In this document: positions 36,720 through 48,127 of the stretch, in pieces
Position numbering within the stretch: position 1 is the first letter of the stretch
How the letters are laid out: each line of letters starts with the position of its first letter
From: CAVSRC01 sp963732845
GTDB lineage: Bacteria > Pseudomonadota > Alphaproteobacteria > Rhizobiales > Kaistiaceae
DNA length: 64,000 nucleotides
NCBI GenBank assembly: GCA_963732845.1
Contig: CAVTBE010000003.1
Coordinates: 1 to 64,000, forward strand
Direction: 5' to 3'
Notes under the pieces: generated by a model
Database searches by the model: none
What the model was told of the DNA's origin: nothing
What the model saw: only the letters and a program-made list of their open reading frames with translations
Position numbers and translations under genes: made by a program

Positions 36720-37864
36720 CGCGCACCTATCTCGACTACAACGCCACGGCGCCGCTGCGTCCCGAGGCCCTGGATGCCATGGTCGCCGCGCTCGCCGAGG
36801 TCGGCAACGCCTCCTCGGTCCATGCCGAGGGGCGGGCGGCACGCGCCCGCATCGAGGCGGCACGCAGCGCGGTGGCGCGGCTCGCCGGCGGCGAGGCCAA
36901 GCTCGTGACCTTCGTCAGCGGCGGCACCGAAGCCAACAACACGGTTCTGACGCCGGACTGGCGCATCGGCAGCGAGATCGTCGACCTCGGCGCGCTCATC
37001 ATCGGCGCCACCGAGCACCCCTCGGTGCTCGCCGGCGGCGGTTTTGCCGTCGACGAAACGCTGATCCTTCCGGTCGATGGCGACGGCATCGTCGATTGCG
37101 CGGCGCTTCCCGCGCTGCTCGCCAAGGCCGGCGGCCGCGCGCTGGTCTCGGTGATGCTCGCCAACAACGAGACCGGCGCCATCCAGCCGGTCGCCGAAGT
37201 GGCCGCCATCGCCCACGAGGCGGGCGCCCTGGTGCATTGTGACGCGGTTCAGGCCGCCGGGCGAATCCCGTTGGATATCAAGGTACTGGGCGCCGATGTT
37301 CTCACGCTTTCGGCGCACAAGATCGGCGGGCCGCAGGGCGCCGGCGCGATTGTGCGGGCAAGCGAGAAGGCGACCTTCGTGCCGCTCATGACCGGCGGCG
37401 GGCAGGAGCGGCGGAACCGGGCCGGAACCGAGAACGTCGCGGCCATCGCCGGCTTCGGCGCGGCGGCCGCAGCCGCGCTCGAAGACCTCGACAGGGCGCA
37501 AGGCTGGTCTGCCTGGCGCGACCGACTCGCCGAAATCGTCGGCGCCGAGGCCACCGTGTTCAGCGCCGGCGTCGCCCGTCTGCCCCAGACGCTGTGCCTC
37601 GCCGTGCCTGGCTTGTCCGCGGAAACCCTTGTGATTGCTCTCGATCTGGCTGGGATTGCGGTGTCGTCGGGGTCGGCCTGCTCCTCCGGAAAAGTGGCAC
37701 CCAGCCACGTGCTTTCGGCCATGGGCGTCGACCGGGATCTGGCAAAATGCGCCATTCGTCTCAGTCTGGGGTGGGATTCGGCCGAAAACGACTTAGATTC
37801 ATTCGCAACCGCCTGGAAAGCCGTGCTAAAGCACGTCGCGCCAGGAGAGATTCAGGCGGCCTGA
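36716..37864 (+). CDS. Cysteine desulfurase (NifS/IscS-type)
   Basis: 382 aa, PLP-dependent, class V aminotransferase fold. Takes sulfur from cysteine for Fe-S clusters. PLP-binding elements: TEANN, TEHPSV, the Schiff-base Lys in LSAHKIGGPQG, and the persulfide Cys in VSSGSACSSGK. Shorter than E. coli IscS and closer to NifS-like enzymes. It is the first of two desulfurases in this cluster (the other is SufS) and lies 109 bp before sufB. Confidence 0.93.
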   Translation: MTRTYLDYNATAPLRPEALDAMVAALAEVGNASSVHAEGRAARARIEAARSAVARLAGGEAKLVTFVSGGTEANNTVLTPDWRIGSEIVDLGALIIGATEHPSVLAGGGFAVDETLILPVDGDGIVDCAALPALLAKAGGRALVSVMLANNETGAIQPVAEVAAIAHEAGALVHCDAVQAAGRIPLDIKVLGADVLTLSAHKIGGPQGAGAIVRASEKATFVPLMTGGGQERRNRAGTENVAAIAGFGAAAAAALEDLDRAQGWSAWRDRLAEIVGAEATVFSAGVARLPQTLCLAVPGLSAETLVIALDLAGIAVSSGSACSSGKVAPSHVLSAMGVDRDLAKCAIRLSLGWDSAENDLDSFATAWKAVLKHVAPGEIQAA

Positions 37865-37973
37865 ATGTCGTCCGGGAGCAATGCCAGGAAGAGTGCGCAC
37901 TTTTCCGCCCGGCATTGCGGCCTTAGAAAGCCTCACCCGCGGCCCTTGAAGCCGCTGTGGATGGAGTAGCTGC

Positions 37974-39443
<1,470 letters not shown>

Positions 39444-39444
39444 A

Positions 39445-39780
39445 ATGACCGATGACAGCTCGCCCTTGGCTACGTTTGCCCAGACGTCTCTCGGCTCAGC
39501 CTATCGCGTCGAGCGTTTTCCAGATCGAGTCGATGTCCGCCACAATAGCGGGTTCATTTTCCGACTAACGGACGAGACGAGAGGGAATTTTCGAATCGTA
39601 ATCGGGCGTGATAGTGATGGAATACACGGACCTCTACAATACTACACGCTAGAGCAGGTACAAAAGCTCTTTGAAATCTGGCTAAACGCTTCGGACAAGG
39701 ATCGTCATCCCGATTGGGGCATTTTCTCGAGACGCGATGAAGTCGTGAACCTTGATGAGAAGGATTGGCGTCAAGCGTAG
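39445..39780 (+). CDS. Hypothetical protein inserted in the suf cluster, low GC
   Basis: 111 aa, no recognised family. A small hydrophilic protein with FIFRLTDETRGNF and a C-terminal DEVVNLDEKDWRQ. Composition is unlike the suf genes around it (28 of 60 bases G or C at 39541-39600), so it was probably gained laterally. It begins one base after the sufB stop with no obvious Shine-Dalgarno of its own, so it may be translated by coupling. Confidence 0.6.
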   Translation: MTDDSSPLATFAQTSLGSAYRVERFPDRVDVRHNSGFIFRLTDETRGNFRIVIGRDSDGIHGPLQYYTLEQVQKLFEIWLNASDKDRHPDWGIFSRRDEVVNLDEKDWRQA

Positions 39781-39846
39781 TCGAGGGCGCAAATTGCCGT
39801 TGGTAGACAACCCAGTTTCGAACGCATGCTCTGAAGAGGGATTCTC

Positions 39847-40347
39847 GTGACCGAGACCGCAAAGCCCGTCATGAACGTCGCCGACGTGCCGCTTAGCGAC
39901 AACGCGCACGGTGAGGCGTTCGCGGCCAAGATCGGCTCCTTCGGCGGCAAGATCGGTTCCACCGGCATGGGCGTCATGCTGCATGTGGTCGAGCCGGGCA
40001 AGAAGGCGTTTCCCTTCCACGCCCACCACATGACGCAGGAGCTTTTCGTCATCCTCGAAGGCGAGGGGACCTATCGCTTCGGCGCCGAGAGCTATCCGGT
40101 GAAGGCCGGCGATGTCTGCGCCGCGCCGACCGGCGGTCCGGAGACGGCCCACCAGATCGTCAATACCGGCAAGACGACGCTGAAATATCTCGGCATCTCG
40201 GCGAATGCCATGGGCGCCGATGTGGTCGAATATCCGGACTCGAAGAAGTTTGCCGTCTCCTCGCGCTTCGACTGGGCGACCGGCAAGGGCGGCGTGCGCT
40301 ATGTCGGCCGCGCCGAGAATTCGCTCGACTACTGGGACGGCGAGTGA
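39847..40347 (+). CDS. Cupin-domain protein
   Basis: 166 aa from a GTG with GAGGGA upstream. A single beta-barrel cupin: PFHAHHMTQELFVILEGEG gives the first metal-binding motif (two His and a Glu), and AHQIVNTGKTTLKYL the second. Metal-dependent function unknown. Sandwiched between sufB and sufC, so a role in iron or sulfur handling is possible but unproven. Confidence 0.88.
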   Translation: MTETAKPVMNVADVPLSDNAHGEAFAAKIGSFGGKIGSTGMGVMLHVVEPGKKAFPFHAHHMTQELFVILEGEGTYRFGAESYPVKAGDVCAAPTGGPETAHQIVNTGKTTLKYLGISANAMGADVVEYPDSKKFAVSSRFDWATGKGGVRYVGRAENSLDYWDGE

Positions 40348-40616
40348 TGGCCGCCTGGTTCAAGCCGAAACGCTATGGGTTCGGGGCCACGCCGGGCTCC
40401 TGGCAGGGCTGGCTGCTGGTCGCGGTCAACCTCGCCATTGTTGTGGGCGCGACCTGGATGATCCTGCCGACCGACCTGCCGCTGCCGACCATCGACTGGG
40501 GCGCGTGGCTGGCGCTGGTGATCGGCTCGACGGCGGCGACCATCTGGATCAGTTACCGCACCACTGAAGGCGGCTGGCACTGGCGCTGGGGCGATCGCCA
40601 CCGCGGAACACATTGA
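40347..40616 (+). CDS. Small two-helix membrane protein in the suf cluster
   Basis: 89 aa. Two hydrophobic segments (WLLVAVNLAIVVGATWMIL and WLALVIGSTAATIWISY), with short cytoplasmic-like ends. It starts at the TGATG junction with the cupin stop, so it is translationally coupled. No family recognised. Confidence 0.75.
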   Translation: MAAWFKPKRYGFGATPGSWQGWLLVAVNLAIVVGATWMILPTDLPLPTIDWGAWLALVIGSTAATIWISYRTTEGGWHWRWGDRHRGTH

Positions 40617-40634
40617 CGAAAGAGAACGACGAGT

Positions 40635-41384
<750 letters not shown>

Positions 41385-41393
41385 GTGACAAGC

Positions 41394-42722
41394 ATGACGG
41401 CTGCACCAAAAACCATCCGCACCAAGGCGGAAGAGGCGCTCGTCGCCCAGTATCGCGCCGGCGCCGCGAGCCTGCCGGGCGGCACGGCCGCCACGCTCCG
41501 GCGCGCGGCGGCGATCGCCCTGTTTGAGAAGAGCGGCCTGCCGCATCGCCGCGTCGAGGAGTGGAAATACACCGACCTCCGCGCGCTGATGAAGGAGGCG
41601 GCGCCGCTCGCCGATGGCGCCGACGACGCCACGCTGAGCGAACTGGCCGGCAAGGACCCGCTGGCCGGGCTCGACCGCGCCCGCCTGGTCGTCGTCAACG
41701 GCGCCTTGCGCCTCGACCTCTCCGACCTTGCCGGGCTCGACGGCGTGACGGTGACGGCGCTCGCCGAGGTGCTGACCAAGGCGCCCGAGCGCGTCGGCAA
41801 GCTCTTCGCCGATTCCGACGACACGGCGCTGGCGCTCAACTCAGCCTTCATGTGCGGCGGCGTCGTCGTCGATGTCGCCAGGAACGCCAGGCCGGCCCGC
41901 CCGCTGGAGATCGTCCACCTGACGGCGGCGGGCGAACCGGTGGCGGTGTTCGTGCGCGACATCGTCACGGTCGGCGCCAATGCCAGCCTCGCCGTCATCG
42001 ACAGCCACCGCGGGCCCGATGGCCTTGCCTATCAGGTCAATGCCGTCACCGAGCTGTCTCTTGCCGCCGGCGCGAGCGTGGAATGGGCGCGGCTGCAGGC
42101 GGAAGGCAGCGCCGCCCAGCATATCGGCACCATCGAGGTCGACCTCGCCGCCGACACCGCCCTCAACCATCTCGTCGTCAATGCCGGCGCCGCGTTGTGG
42201 CGCTGGCAGGGCTTCGCCACCGTCTCCGGGCGTGGCGTGACGCTCGCCTTCAATGGCGCCACCATGCTGACGGGCAGCGAGCACGGCGACCAGACGCTGA
42301 TCGTGCGCCATGCCGAGGGCTGGTCGACCAGCCGCGAGCTCTTCAAGAACGTCGTCGACGGCACCGCCGAGGGCGTTTTCCAGGGCCGCATCGTCGTCGA
42401 TCAGGACGCCCAGAAGACCGACGGCAAGATGATGGCGCAGGCGCTGCTTCTGTCGGACACCGCGCAGTTCGCCTCCAAGCCCGAGCTGGAGATCTTCGCC
42501 GACGACGTCGTCTGCGGCCACGGCTCGACCTCGGGCCGCATCGACGACACCCAGCTCTTCTATCTGATGGCGCGCGGCGTTCCGCGCGCCGAGGCCGAGC
42601 AGCTGCTCATCGAGGCCTTCCTCGACGACGCCATCGACCTGTTGAAGGACGAGGCGGTGGCCGGTGCGCTCAAGGGCGTGGTCAGCGCCTGGCTGCAGAA
42701 GCGGGGAGGGCAAGCTTCATGA
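41394..42722 (+). CDS. sufD: Fe-S cluster assembly protein SufD
   Basis: 442 aa from the ATG at 41394; a GTG three codons upstream, at the sufC stop, is possible. Landmarks: HRRVEEWKYTDLRALM near the N-terminus, the beta-helix core, and the C-terminal FADDVVCGHGSTSGRIDDTQ motif with the conserved His. Overlaps sufS by 4 nt (ATGA). Confidence 0.95.
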   Translation: MTAAPKTIRTKAEEALVAQYRAGAASLPGGTAATLRRAAAIALFEKSGLPHRRVEEWKYTDLRALMKEAAPLADGADDATLSELAGKDPLAGLDRARLVVVNGALRLDLSDLAGLDGVTVTALAEVLTKAPERVGKLFADSDDTALALNSAFMCGGVVVDVARNARPARPLEIVHLTAAGEPVAVFVRDIVTVGANASLAVIDSHRGPDGLAYQVNAVTELSLAAGASVEWARLQAEGSAAQHIGTIEVDLAADTALNHLVVNAGAALWRWQGFATVSGRGVTLAFNGATMLTGSEHGDQTLIVRHAEGWSTSRELFKNVVDGTAEGVFQGRIVVDQDAQKTDGKMMAQALLLSDTAQFASKPELEIFADDVVCGHGSTSGRIDDTQLFYLMARGVPRAEAEQLLIEAFLDDAIDLLKDEAVAGALKGVVSAWLQKRGGQAS

Positions 42723-43966
42723 ACGCGCCGGCGGCGACGATCAGCGAGCCCTTTGACGTCGCAGCGGTGCGCCGGGATTTCCCCATTCTGGCACGCACCG
42801 TCTACGACAAGCCCCTGGTCTATCTCGACAACGCCGCCTCGGCCCAGAAGCCGAGAGCCGTCATCGACGCCGTCACCGAGGCCTATGGCGCCGAATACGC
42901 CAACGTCCATCGCGGCCTGCATTTCCTCTCCAATCTGGCCACCGAGAAATACGAGGAGGCGCGCGAGATCGTTCGCCGCTTCATCAACGCGGCGCACACG
43001 GACGAGATCGTCTTCACCCGCAACGCCACCGAGGCGATCAACCTCGCTGCCGCCTCCTTCGGCGGCTCGGTCGTCGGCGAGGGCGACGAGATCGTGCTCT
43101 CCATCATGGAGCACCATTCCAACATCGTGCCGTGGAACTTCCTGCGCGAGAAGCGCGGCGCGGTGATCAAATGGGCGCCGGTCGCCGACGACGGCAGCTT
43201 CCTCGTCGAGGAATTCGAGAAGCTGCTTTCGCCGCGCACCAAGATGGTGGCGATCACCCACATGTCGAATGTGCTGGGCACCGTCGTGCCGGTGAAGGAG
43301 GTCTGCCGCATTGCCCATGAGCGCGGCATTCCCGTCCTCGTCGATGGCAGCCAGGGCGCCGTCCATCTGCCCGTCGACGTGCAGGACATCGACTGCGATT
43401 TCTACGCGCTGACCGGCCACAAGCTCTACGGGCCGACCGGCATCGGCGTGCTCTACGGCAAGCGCGAGCGGCTTGCTTCCATGCCGCCCTATATGGGCGG
43501 CGGCGAGATGATCGCCGATGTCAGCCAGGAGCGCGTCACCTATGCCGAGCCGCCGCACCGCTTCGAGGCCGGCACGCCGCCCATCGTTCAGGCGATCGGC
43601 CTCGGCGCGGCGCTGACCTACATGGAAGGGCTTGGCCTCGCCCGCATTCGCGCCCACGAGGCGATGCTGGCGACCTACGCCCAGGAGCGCCTGTCGCGCA
43701 TCAACAGCCTGACCATCTACGGTTCGGCGGCGGGCAAGGGCGCCATCGTCTCCTTCAACATGGCCGGCGCCCACCCGCACGATATCTCGACGATCATCGA
43801 CCGCGCCGGTGTCGCGGTCAGGGCGGGGACCCACTGTGCCCAGCCGCTGCTCACCCGCTTCGGCACCACCGCCACCTGTCGCGCCTCCTTCGCGCTCTAT
43901 AACAGTGTGGAGGAAGTCGACCGCCTTGCCGAGGCGCTCCACAAGGCCCAGGAATTCTTTGCGTGA
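42719..43966 (+). CDS. sufS: Cysteine desulfurase SufS
   Basis: 415 aa, group II cysteine desulfurase. PLP site Lys in YALTGHKLYGPTGIG; ATEAINLAA and MEHHSNIVPW bind the cofactor. The persulfide Cys lies in RAGTHCAQPL, the SufS type with a short loop, unlike the SSGSACSS of the first desulfurase. The start overlaps the sufD stop. Confidence 0.96.
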   Translation: MNAPAATISEPFDVAAVRRDFPILARTVYDKPLVYLDNAASAQKPRAVIDAVTEAYGAEYANVHRGLHFLSNLATEKYEEAREIVRRFINAAHTDEIVFTRNATEAINLAAASFGGSVVGEGDEIVLSIMEHHSNIVPWNFLREKRGAVIKWAPVADDGSFLVEEFEKLLSPRTKMVAITHMSNVLGTVVPVKEVCRIAHERGIPVLVDGSQGAVHLPVDVQDIDCDFYALTGHKLYGPTGIGVLYGKRERLASMPPYMGGGEMIADVSQERVTYAEPPHRFEAGTPPIVQAIGLGAALTYMEGLGLARIRAHEAMLATYAQERLSRINSLTIYGSAAGKGAIVSFNMAGAHPHDISTIIDRAGVAVRAGTHCAQPLLTRFGTTATCRASFALYNSVEEVDRLAEALHKAQEFFA

Positions 43967-43971
43967 GAACG

Positions 43972-44391
43972 ATGGACGAGCGCCCCTTCAACACGCCGCC
44001 CCGCCCCGCGACGCCCGAGCCCGAGACGACCCACGGCGCGCCGGTGATGCCGCACGCCACCGGTTCGGCTCTCCCGCCCGAAGAGATCGAGCGGCTGACC
44101 GCCGACATCGTCGAGGCGCTCAAGACCGTCTACGACCCGGAGATCCCCGCCGACATCTACGAATTGGGGCTGATCTACCGGATCGATATCGACGACCACA
44201 GGAACATCGACATCGACATGACGCTGACCGCGCCCGGCTGTCCGGTTGCCGGCGAGATGCCGGGCTGGGTGGAGAACGCGGTGAGCATGGTGCAGGGCGT
44301 CGCCGATGTGACGGTCAACATGGTGTTCGACCCGCCATGGACGCCCGACCGCATGTCGGATTTGGCGCGCGTCGCGCTCGACTGGTACTGA
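43972..44391 (+). CDS. sufT: SUF-associated Fe-S maturation protein SufT (MIP18/DUF59)
   Basis: 139 aa. A Pro-rich N-terminal extension is followed by the DUF59 domain: VYDPEIPADIYELGLIY, then LTAPGCPVAGEMP with the conserved Cys. Aids delivery of clusters to apoproteins. The ATG at 43972 is preferred; a GTG at 43963 overlapping the sufS stop would add three residues. Confidence 0.92.
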   Translation: MDERPFNTPPRPATPEPETTHGAPVMPHATGSALPPEEIERLTADIVEALKTVYDPEIPADIYELGLIYRIDIDDHRNIDIDMTLTAPGCPVAGEMPGWVENAVSMVQGVADVTVNMVFDPPWTPDRMSDLARVALDWY

Positions 44392-44484
44392 GCCAAGGCG
44401 CCGCAAATTGGCAACAAAGCGAGCCATCGCACAGTGCGGAGCGTGCGACGGCCCGCCTATGAATCGCCCAGGTAAGCGCGACCG

Positions 44485-44805
44485 TTACTTGCCCGGAGCG
44501 CGGTAGGCGACCTTCTTCTTGATCGCCATGTCCACCTCGTCCACGGTCAGCAGGGAGGTCGTTTTCGTGCGCACCAGCCCGCTGTCGTTGACGTGCATCG
44601 CCATCGCGGTGGCGGCGACGATGTCGGGCAAGTCCGCGACGACCACGACGTCGTATTCGCCGAGCGCGAAGTAGAATGCCTCGACCTTGCCGCCGAGGCC
44701 CTCGATCGCCTTGGTCACCGCCGCCTTGCGGCCCGTGCCCGTATCCTTTTCGACGCCCTTCATGCCTTCTGCGGTCAGGGCCGCCTGCACCAGATATTTC
44801 GCCAT
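44485..44805 (-). CDS. GYD-domain protein
   Basis: 106 aa, alpha-beta barrel-type small protein of the COG4274 group. GEYDVVVVADLP carries the G-x-Y/E-D core, and MAKYLVQAALT opens the domain. The start at 44805 has AAGGAGTGACAGC upstream. Function unknown; oriented against the suf genes and convergent with sufT. Confidence 0.85.
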   Translation of the reverse strand: MAKYLVQAALTAEGMKGVEKDTGTGRKAAVTKAIEGLGGKVEAFYFALGEYDVVVVADLPDIVAATAMAMHVNDSGLVRTKTTSLLTVDEVDMAIKKKVAYRAPGK

Positions 44806-45137
44806 GCTGTCACTCCTTTGCGGTTTCCAACCCGGTTGCTTTGTTGAGAACGCAACCTGATGCGCTTCGCTTTTCCGCCCCGCAGGGCAGAGAGGACTGC
44901 GATTTCGATTGTCTTCCTGACGATCCGCGGTCACCGGCCGGCCGCCAATACTGGCCGCGCCTTCCTCTTCAATTGGACGACAGAACCGCGCTTTTCTTCG
45001 TAATTATTCTAATTCTACGCGTAGCGATGTCCGAAGTCGACTGCACACACCGTCCTGCGGTGGGCCACCAAGAGGAGAGGCTGCCTTTGCGCCGGATCAA
45101 GCCGCTGCCAGGATTTGTCGTGTAGCCGGGTGTCACC
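44806..45137. other. Intergenic region without a recognisable gene
   Basis: This 332-bp gap lies between the divergent GYD gene and the ThrE-like gene. A short hairpin (GGTTGC / GCAACC, 44834-44857) sits just upstream of the GYD gene. The stretch 44990-45030 is AT-rich and may hold the ThrE promoter. No conserved coding frame seen. Confidence 0.5.
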
Positions 45138-45929
45138 ATGAGCCCGGAAACCGATCCCGTCACGATGAGGCATCGCGAGCTGGAGCGCATCGCGCTGGTG
45201 GCGCTCAAGGGCGCGCGCATCCTGCTCGAGAGCGGTGCGCGGGTGAAGGTGGTCCATGAGGGCACGGCGCTGATCGTCCGCGGCCTCGGCGCCGATTATA
45301 TCGGCCAGCGCTCAGGCTACGCTTCGCACGAGATCACTGTCTCCCACGGCGCCAGTACGATCACCCGCATGACCTCGGTCGGTCCGCATGGCGTGAACCA
45401 CCGGCTGGACCAGGCGCTGCGCGAACTCTGCGTGAAGATCTCTCGCGGCGGCATGAGCGTCGAAGAGGTCGAGGCGGCGATCGACGGACTGGTGGCCAAG
45501 ACGCCGCGCTATCCCGCCGCCGCCGTGGCGCTGGCCGTCGGCATCGCCTGTGCCGCCTTCGGCCGTCTGCTCGGCGTCGACTGGGCGGCCTTCCTGCCGA
45601 TCCTCGCCGCCGGGACCGCGGGGCAGTACGCGCGCCATCTGCTGATACGGCGCGGCATGAACGCCTACGTCGTCGCCGCGGCCATCGCCTTCTTCGCCGC
45701 TGCGCTGAGCGGGCTCGGCGCCACATTCGCCCATAGCGGCAGCGTGCCGCTCGCCATGATCGCCGCAACCCTGATGCTGGTGCCGGGCGTGCCCGCCACC
45801 AATGCCCAGACCGACATCATGGATGGCTATCCCTCCATGGGCAGCGCGCGGGCGGTCACCGTGCTGATGGTGATGATCTTCGCCACGGTCGGCGTGTGGA
45901 TCGCCGAAGTCATGCTGGGGGTCGGCTGA
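45138..45929 (+). CDS. Threonine/serine exporter family protein, ThrE N-terminal-type subunit
   Basis: 263 aa. A cytoplasmic N-terminal domain (about 1-115) precedes five hydrophobic segments. Landmarks are ILLESGARV and MLVPGVPATNAQTDIMDG, typical of the DUF1212/ThrE half. In this family the exporter is either fused or split into two genes; the partner follows directly. Confidence 0.88.
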   Translation: MSPETDPVTMRHRELERIALVALKGARILLESGARVKVVHEGTALIVRGLGADYIGQRSGYASHEITVSHGASTITRMTSVGPHGVNHRLDQALRELCVKISRGGMSVEEVEAAIDGLVAKTPRYPAAAVALAVGIACAAFGRLLGVDWAAFLPILAAGTAGQYARHLLIRRGMNAYVVAAAIAFFAAALSGLGATFAHSGSVPLAMIAATLMLVPGVPATNAQTDIMDGYPSMGSARAVTVLMVMIFATVGVWIAEVMLGVG

Positions 45930-45931
45930 CA

Positions 45932-46399
45932 ATGGACGCCGCCCTCCTGCATCTGGCCCATCAGGTCGTCTTCGGCGCCATCGCCGCGGCCGGCTTCGCC
46001 GTTCTGTTCAATGTGGGCCCGCGGACGCTTCTGTGGTGCATGGCGGCGGGCGCGCTGGCGCTGCTGGTGCGCACCCTCGGCCAAGATGCCGGCTGGAGCC
46101 TGGAGGCCGCCTCCTTCATCGCCGCGATCGCCGCCTCCTGTGCCGCCTGGCTGTTCCGCCGCCGGCTCGGCACGGCGAGCAATGCGGTGGCGCTGGCCGG
46201 GTGCATCCCTATGATCCCCGGCGCCTTCATGAGCCAGGCGATCCTTGGCCTCCTGGCGGTGACCGCGCCCAATCCCGCCAACGAGGTCGCCATCATCGTC
46301 ATGGCAATGGAATACCTGCTGCGCGTGATCTTCACGCTCGGCGCGATCGGGGCCGGCCTGGCGATTCCGATGCATCTCCTCAAGAACCGGGATTTCTGA
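45932..46399 (+). CDS. Threonine/serine exporter family protein, ThrE_2-type subunit
   Basis: 155 aa, five hydrophobic segments; AGCIPMIPGAFMSQAILGL is the matching half of the ThrE motif. Two bases after the previous stop, so clearly an operon. The pair likely forms one amino-acid exporter. Confidence 0.88.
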   Translation: MDAALLHLAHQVVFGAIAAAGFAVLFNVGPRTLLWCMAAGALALLVRTLGQDAGWSLEAASFIAAIAASCAAWLFRRRLGTASNAVALAGCIPMIPGAFMSQAILGLLAVTAPNPANEVAIIVMAMEYLLRVIFTLGAIGAGLAIPMHLLKNRDF

Positions 46400-46546
46400 A
46401 CCCGCGTGGGCGGGGCAAGAAATGCCGGAAATTGACCGGAATCAAGCATTTGCGGGGGCTTGCCGTATAGGCAGATGCAGCCCATTTTAGGCAGGTGCCG
46501 CGCCGGCCCTGACCCGGCGCCGGGCCAACCAACGAGAGACCAGCCC

Positions 46547-46921
46547 ATGCCCCGCCCGCGTCCCACCGTGATCTCGCTGACCGAGGCGGCCGCCGCGCGC
46601 GTGCGCGAGCTGGTCGAAGCCGGCGATGCGCCGCTCAAGGGCGTCCGCGTCGGCGTCAAGAACGCCGGCTGCGCCGGCATGGCCTACACGCTCGACCCGG
46701 TCGAGGCGCCGAACCCCGCCGACGACGTGGTCAGCCAGCATGGCGTCACCGTCTATGTCGACCCCAAGGCGGTGCTCTTCCTGCTCGGCACCACCATGGA
46801 TTTCGAGGTGACCAAGCTGCGCTCGGGCTTCGTCTTCAATAATCCCAATGAGGTCTCGTCTTGCGGCTGCGGCGAGTCGGTGGAGCTGAAGCCCGCCACG
46901 CTGGCGCCGGAAGACGCCTGA
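46547..46921 (+). CDS. sufA: A-type Fe-S cluster carrier SufA
   Basis: 124 aa, HesB/IscA family. The three cluster-binding cysteines are present: KNAGCAGMAY and SSCGCGES. Typical core VRVGVKNAGC. Passes clusters from the SufBCD scaffold to target proteins. Separated from sufT by about 2.2 kb of unrelated genes. Confidence 0.92.
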   Translation: MPRPRPTVISLTEAAAARVRELVEAGDAPLKGVRVGVKNAGCAGMAYTLDPVEAPNPADDVVSQHGVTVYVDPKAVLFLLGTTMDFEVTKLRSGFVFNNPNEVSSCGCGESVELKPATLAPEDA

Positions 46922-46934
46922 CCAGAGCCGTTGC

Positions 46935-47630
46935 TTGTCTGCCGGTCTCTTTGCCCGCCTGAAAGCCGACGCCGCCGAAGCCTGGCGGGCTTACACAACC
47001 CATGACTTCGTGCGCGCCCTCGGCGCGGGCACGCTGCCGGTGGAAGCCTTTCGCGCCTATCTGGCGCAGGACTACCTGTTTATGATCCAGTTCGCCCGCG
47101 CCTATGCGCTGGCCGCCTTCAAGGCGCCGACGCTTGCCGGGATGCGCCAGGCGGCGGGCGGGCTGAACGGCATTCTCGACATCGAACTGGCGCTGCATGT
47201 GCGCCTGGTCGAGCGCTGGGGCATGACCGGGCAGGACCTTGAGCAGACGCCGGAGGCCATGGAGACGATCGCCTATTCGCGCTTCGTGCTCGACGCCGGC
47301 ATGCGTGGCGATCTCCTCGACCTGATGACCGGCCTGGCACCCTGCATCATCGGCTACGGCGAAATCGGCCGCGCGCTGGCGGCGACGGACAGCGGACGGG
47401 CGGCCAACAATCCCTATCGCGAATGGATCGCGGAATATGCGGGCGAGGCCTATCAGCAGCTGACAAGCGATGCCGAGGCTGAGCTCGACCGGCTCGCCGC
47501 CGAGGCCCTGACCGAGCCGCGCTATCCACGCCTGCTGGCCCTGTTCGAGCGGGCGACGCGGCTCGAAGCCGACTTCTGGCAGATGGGCCTCAACGCCGTC
47601 GCAGGGGGGCCGGTCAATGGCCGGGCTTGA
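46935..47630 (+). CDS. TenA-family protein (thiaminase II-like)
   Basis: 231 aa, all-helical TENA fold. Landmarks: FRAYLAQDYLFMIQFARAYA near the N-terminus and the region with the usual active-site Cys (GLAPCIIGYGEIG), followed by NPYREWIAEYAGEAY. Salvages pyrimidine units of thiamine. A TTG start at 46935 is assumed since no ATG or GTG fits; the true start is uncertain. Overlaps the next gene by 14 nt. Confidence 0.88.
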   Translation: MSAGLFARLKADAAEAWRAYTTHDFVRALGAGTLPVEAFRAYLAQDYLFMIQFARAYALAAFKAPTLAGMRQAAGGLNGILDIELALHVRLVERWGMTGQDLEQTPEAMETIAYSRFVLDAGMRGDLLDLMTGLAPCIIGYGEIGRALAATDSGRAANNPYREWIAEYAGEAYQQLTSDAEAELDRLAAEALTEPRYPRLLALFERATRLEADFWQMGLNAVAGGPVNGRA

Positions 47631-48015
47631 GGACCTTCTCACCGAGCTCATGGCGCCGCTCGGCGGCGTCTCCATCCGCCGCATGTTCGGCGGGCGCGGC
47701 ATCTTCAAGGACGGGCTGATGTTCGCGCTGCTCTCCTCGCGCGACGTCTTCTATTTCAAGGCCGACGCGGAGACGGCGCCGGCCTTCGCGGCGGAAGGCT
47801 GCGAACAGTGGACGCCGGAGATGAAGGGGCGGGCGATGGCCATGCCCTATTGGCGGGCGCCCGAGCACCTGCTCGACGAGCCCGACGAATTCGCCGACTG
47901 GGCGCGGGCGGCCTACGCCGCCGCGCGCCGCATGGAGGCGGCCAAGGCATCCCCGAAAAAAGCAAAGGCCGCCGCGAAGGCGACGGCCAGAGGAAGATCC
48001 GGGACATCCCGCTGA
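47617..48015 (+). CDS. TfoX/Sxy N-terminal domain protein
   Basis: 132 aa. The family core is visible: SIRRMFGGRGIFKDGLMFAL then FYFKAD, and MPYWRAPEHLLDEPDEF. Followed by a Lys/Ala-rich basic tail (about 105-132). In gammaproteobacteria Sxy/TfoX activates competence genes; alphaproteobacterial members consist of the N-domain only and are uncharacterised. Confidence 0.87.
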   Translation: MAGLEDLLTELMAPLGGVSIRRMFGGRGIFKDGLMFALLSSRDVFYFKADAETAPAFAAEGCEQWTPEMKGRAMAMPYWRAPEHLLDEPDEFADWARAAYAAARRMEAAKASPKKAKAAAKATARGRSGTSR

Positions 48016-48127
48016 CGCGGCGACGACGCCGCATGCCGGCCGCGTAAATCCGCCTGCTGGCGCCAGCCATGTCGCTTGAATAGTGTTGTGGGCGGCCAAG
48101 GTGACGCCGGCTTCGGGAACAGCGTGC

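Noticed and set aside
44969..45265. Open frame antisense to the ThrE-like gene start
   Set aside because: No homology features, and it overlaps a well-supported gene.
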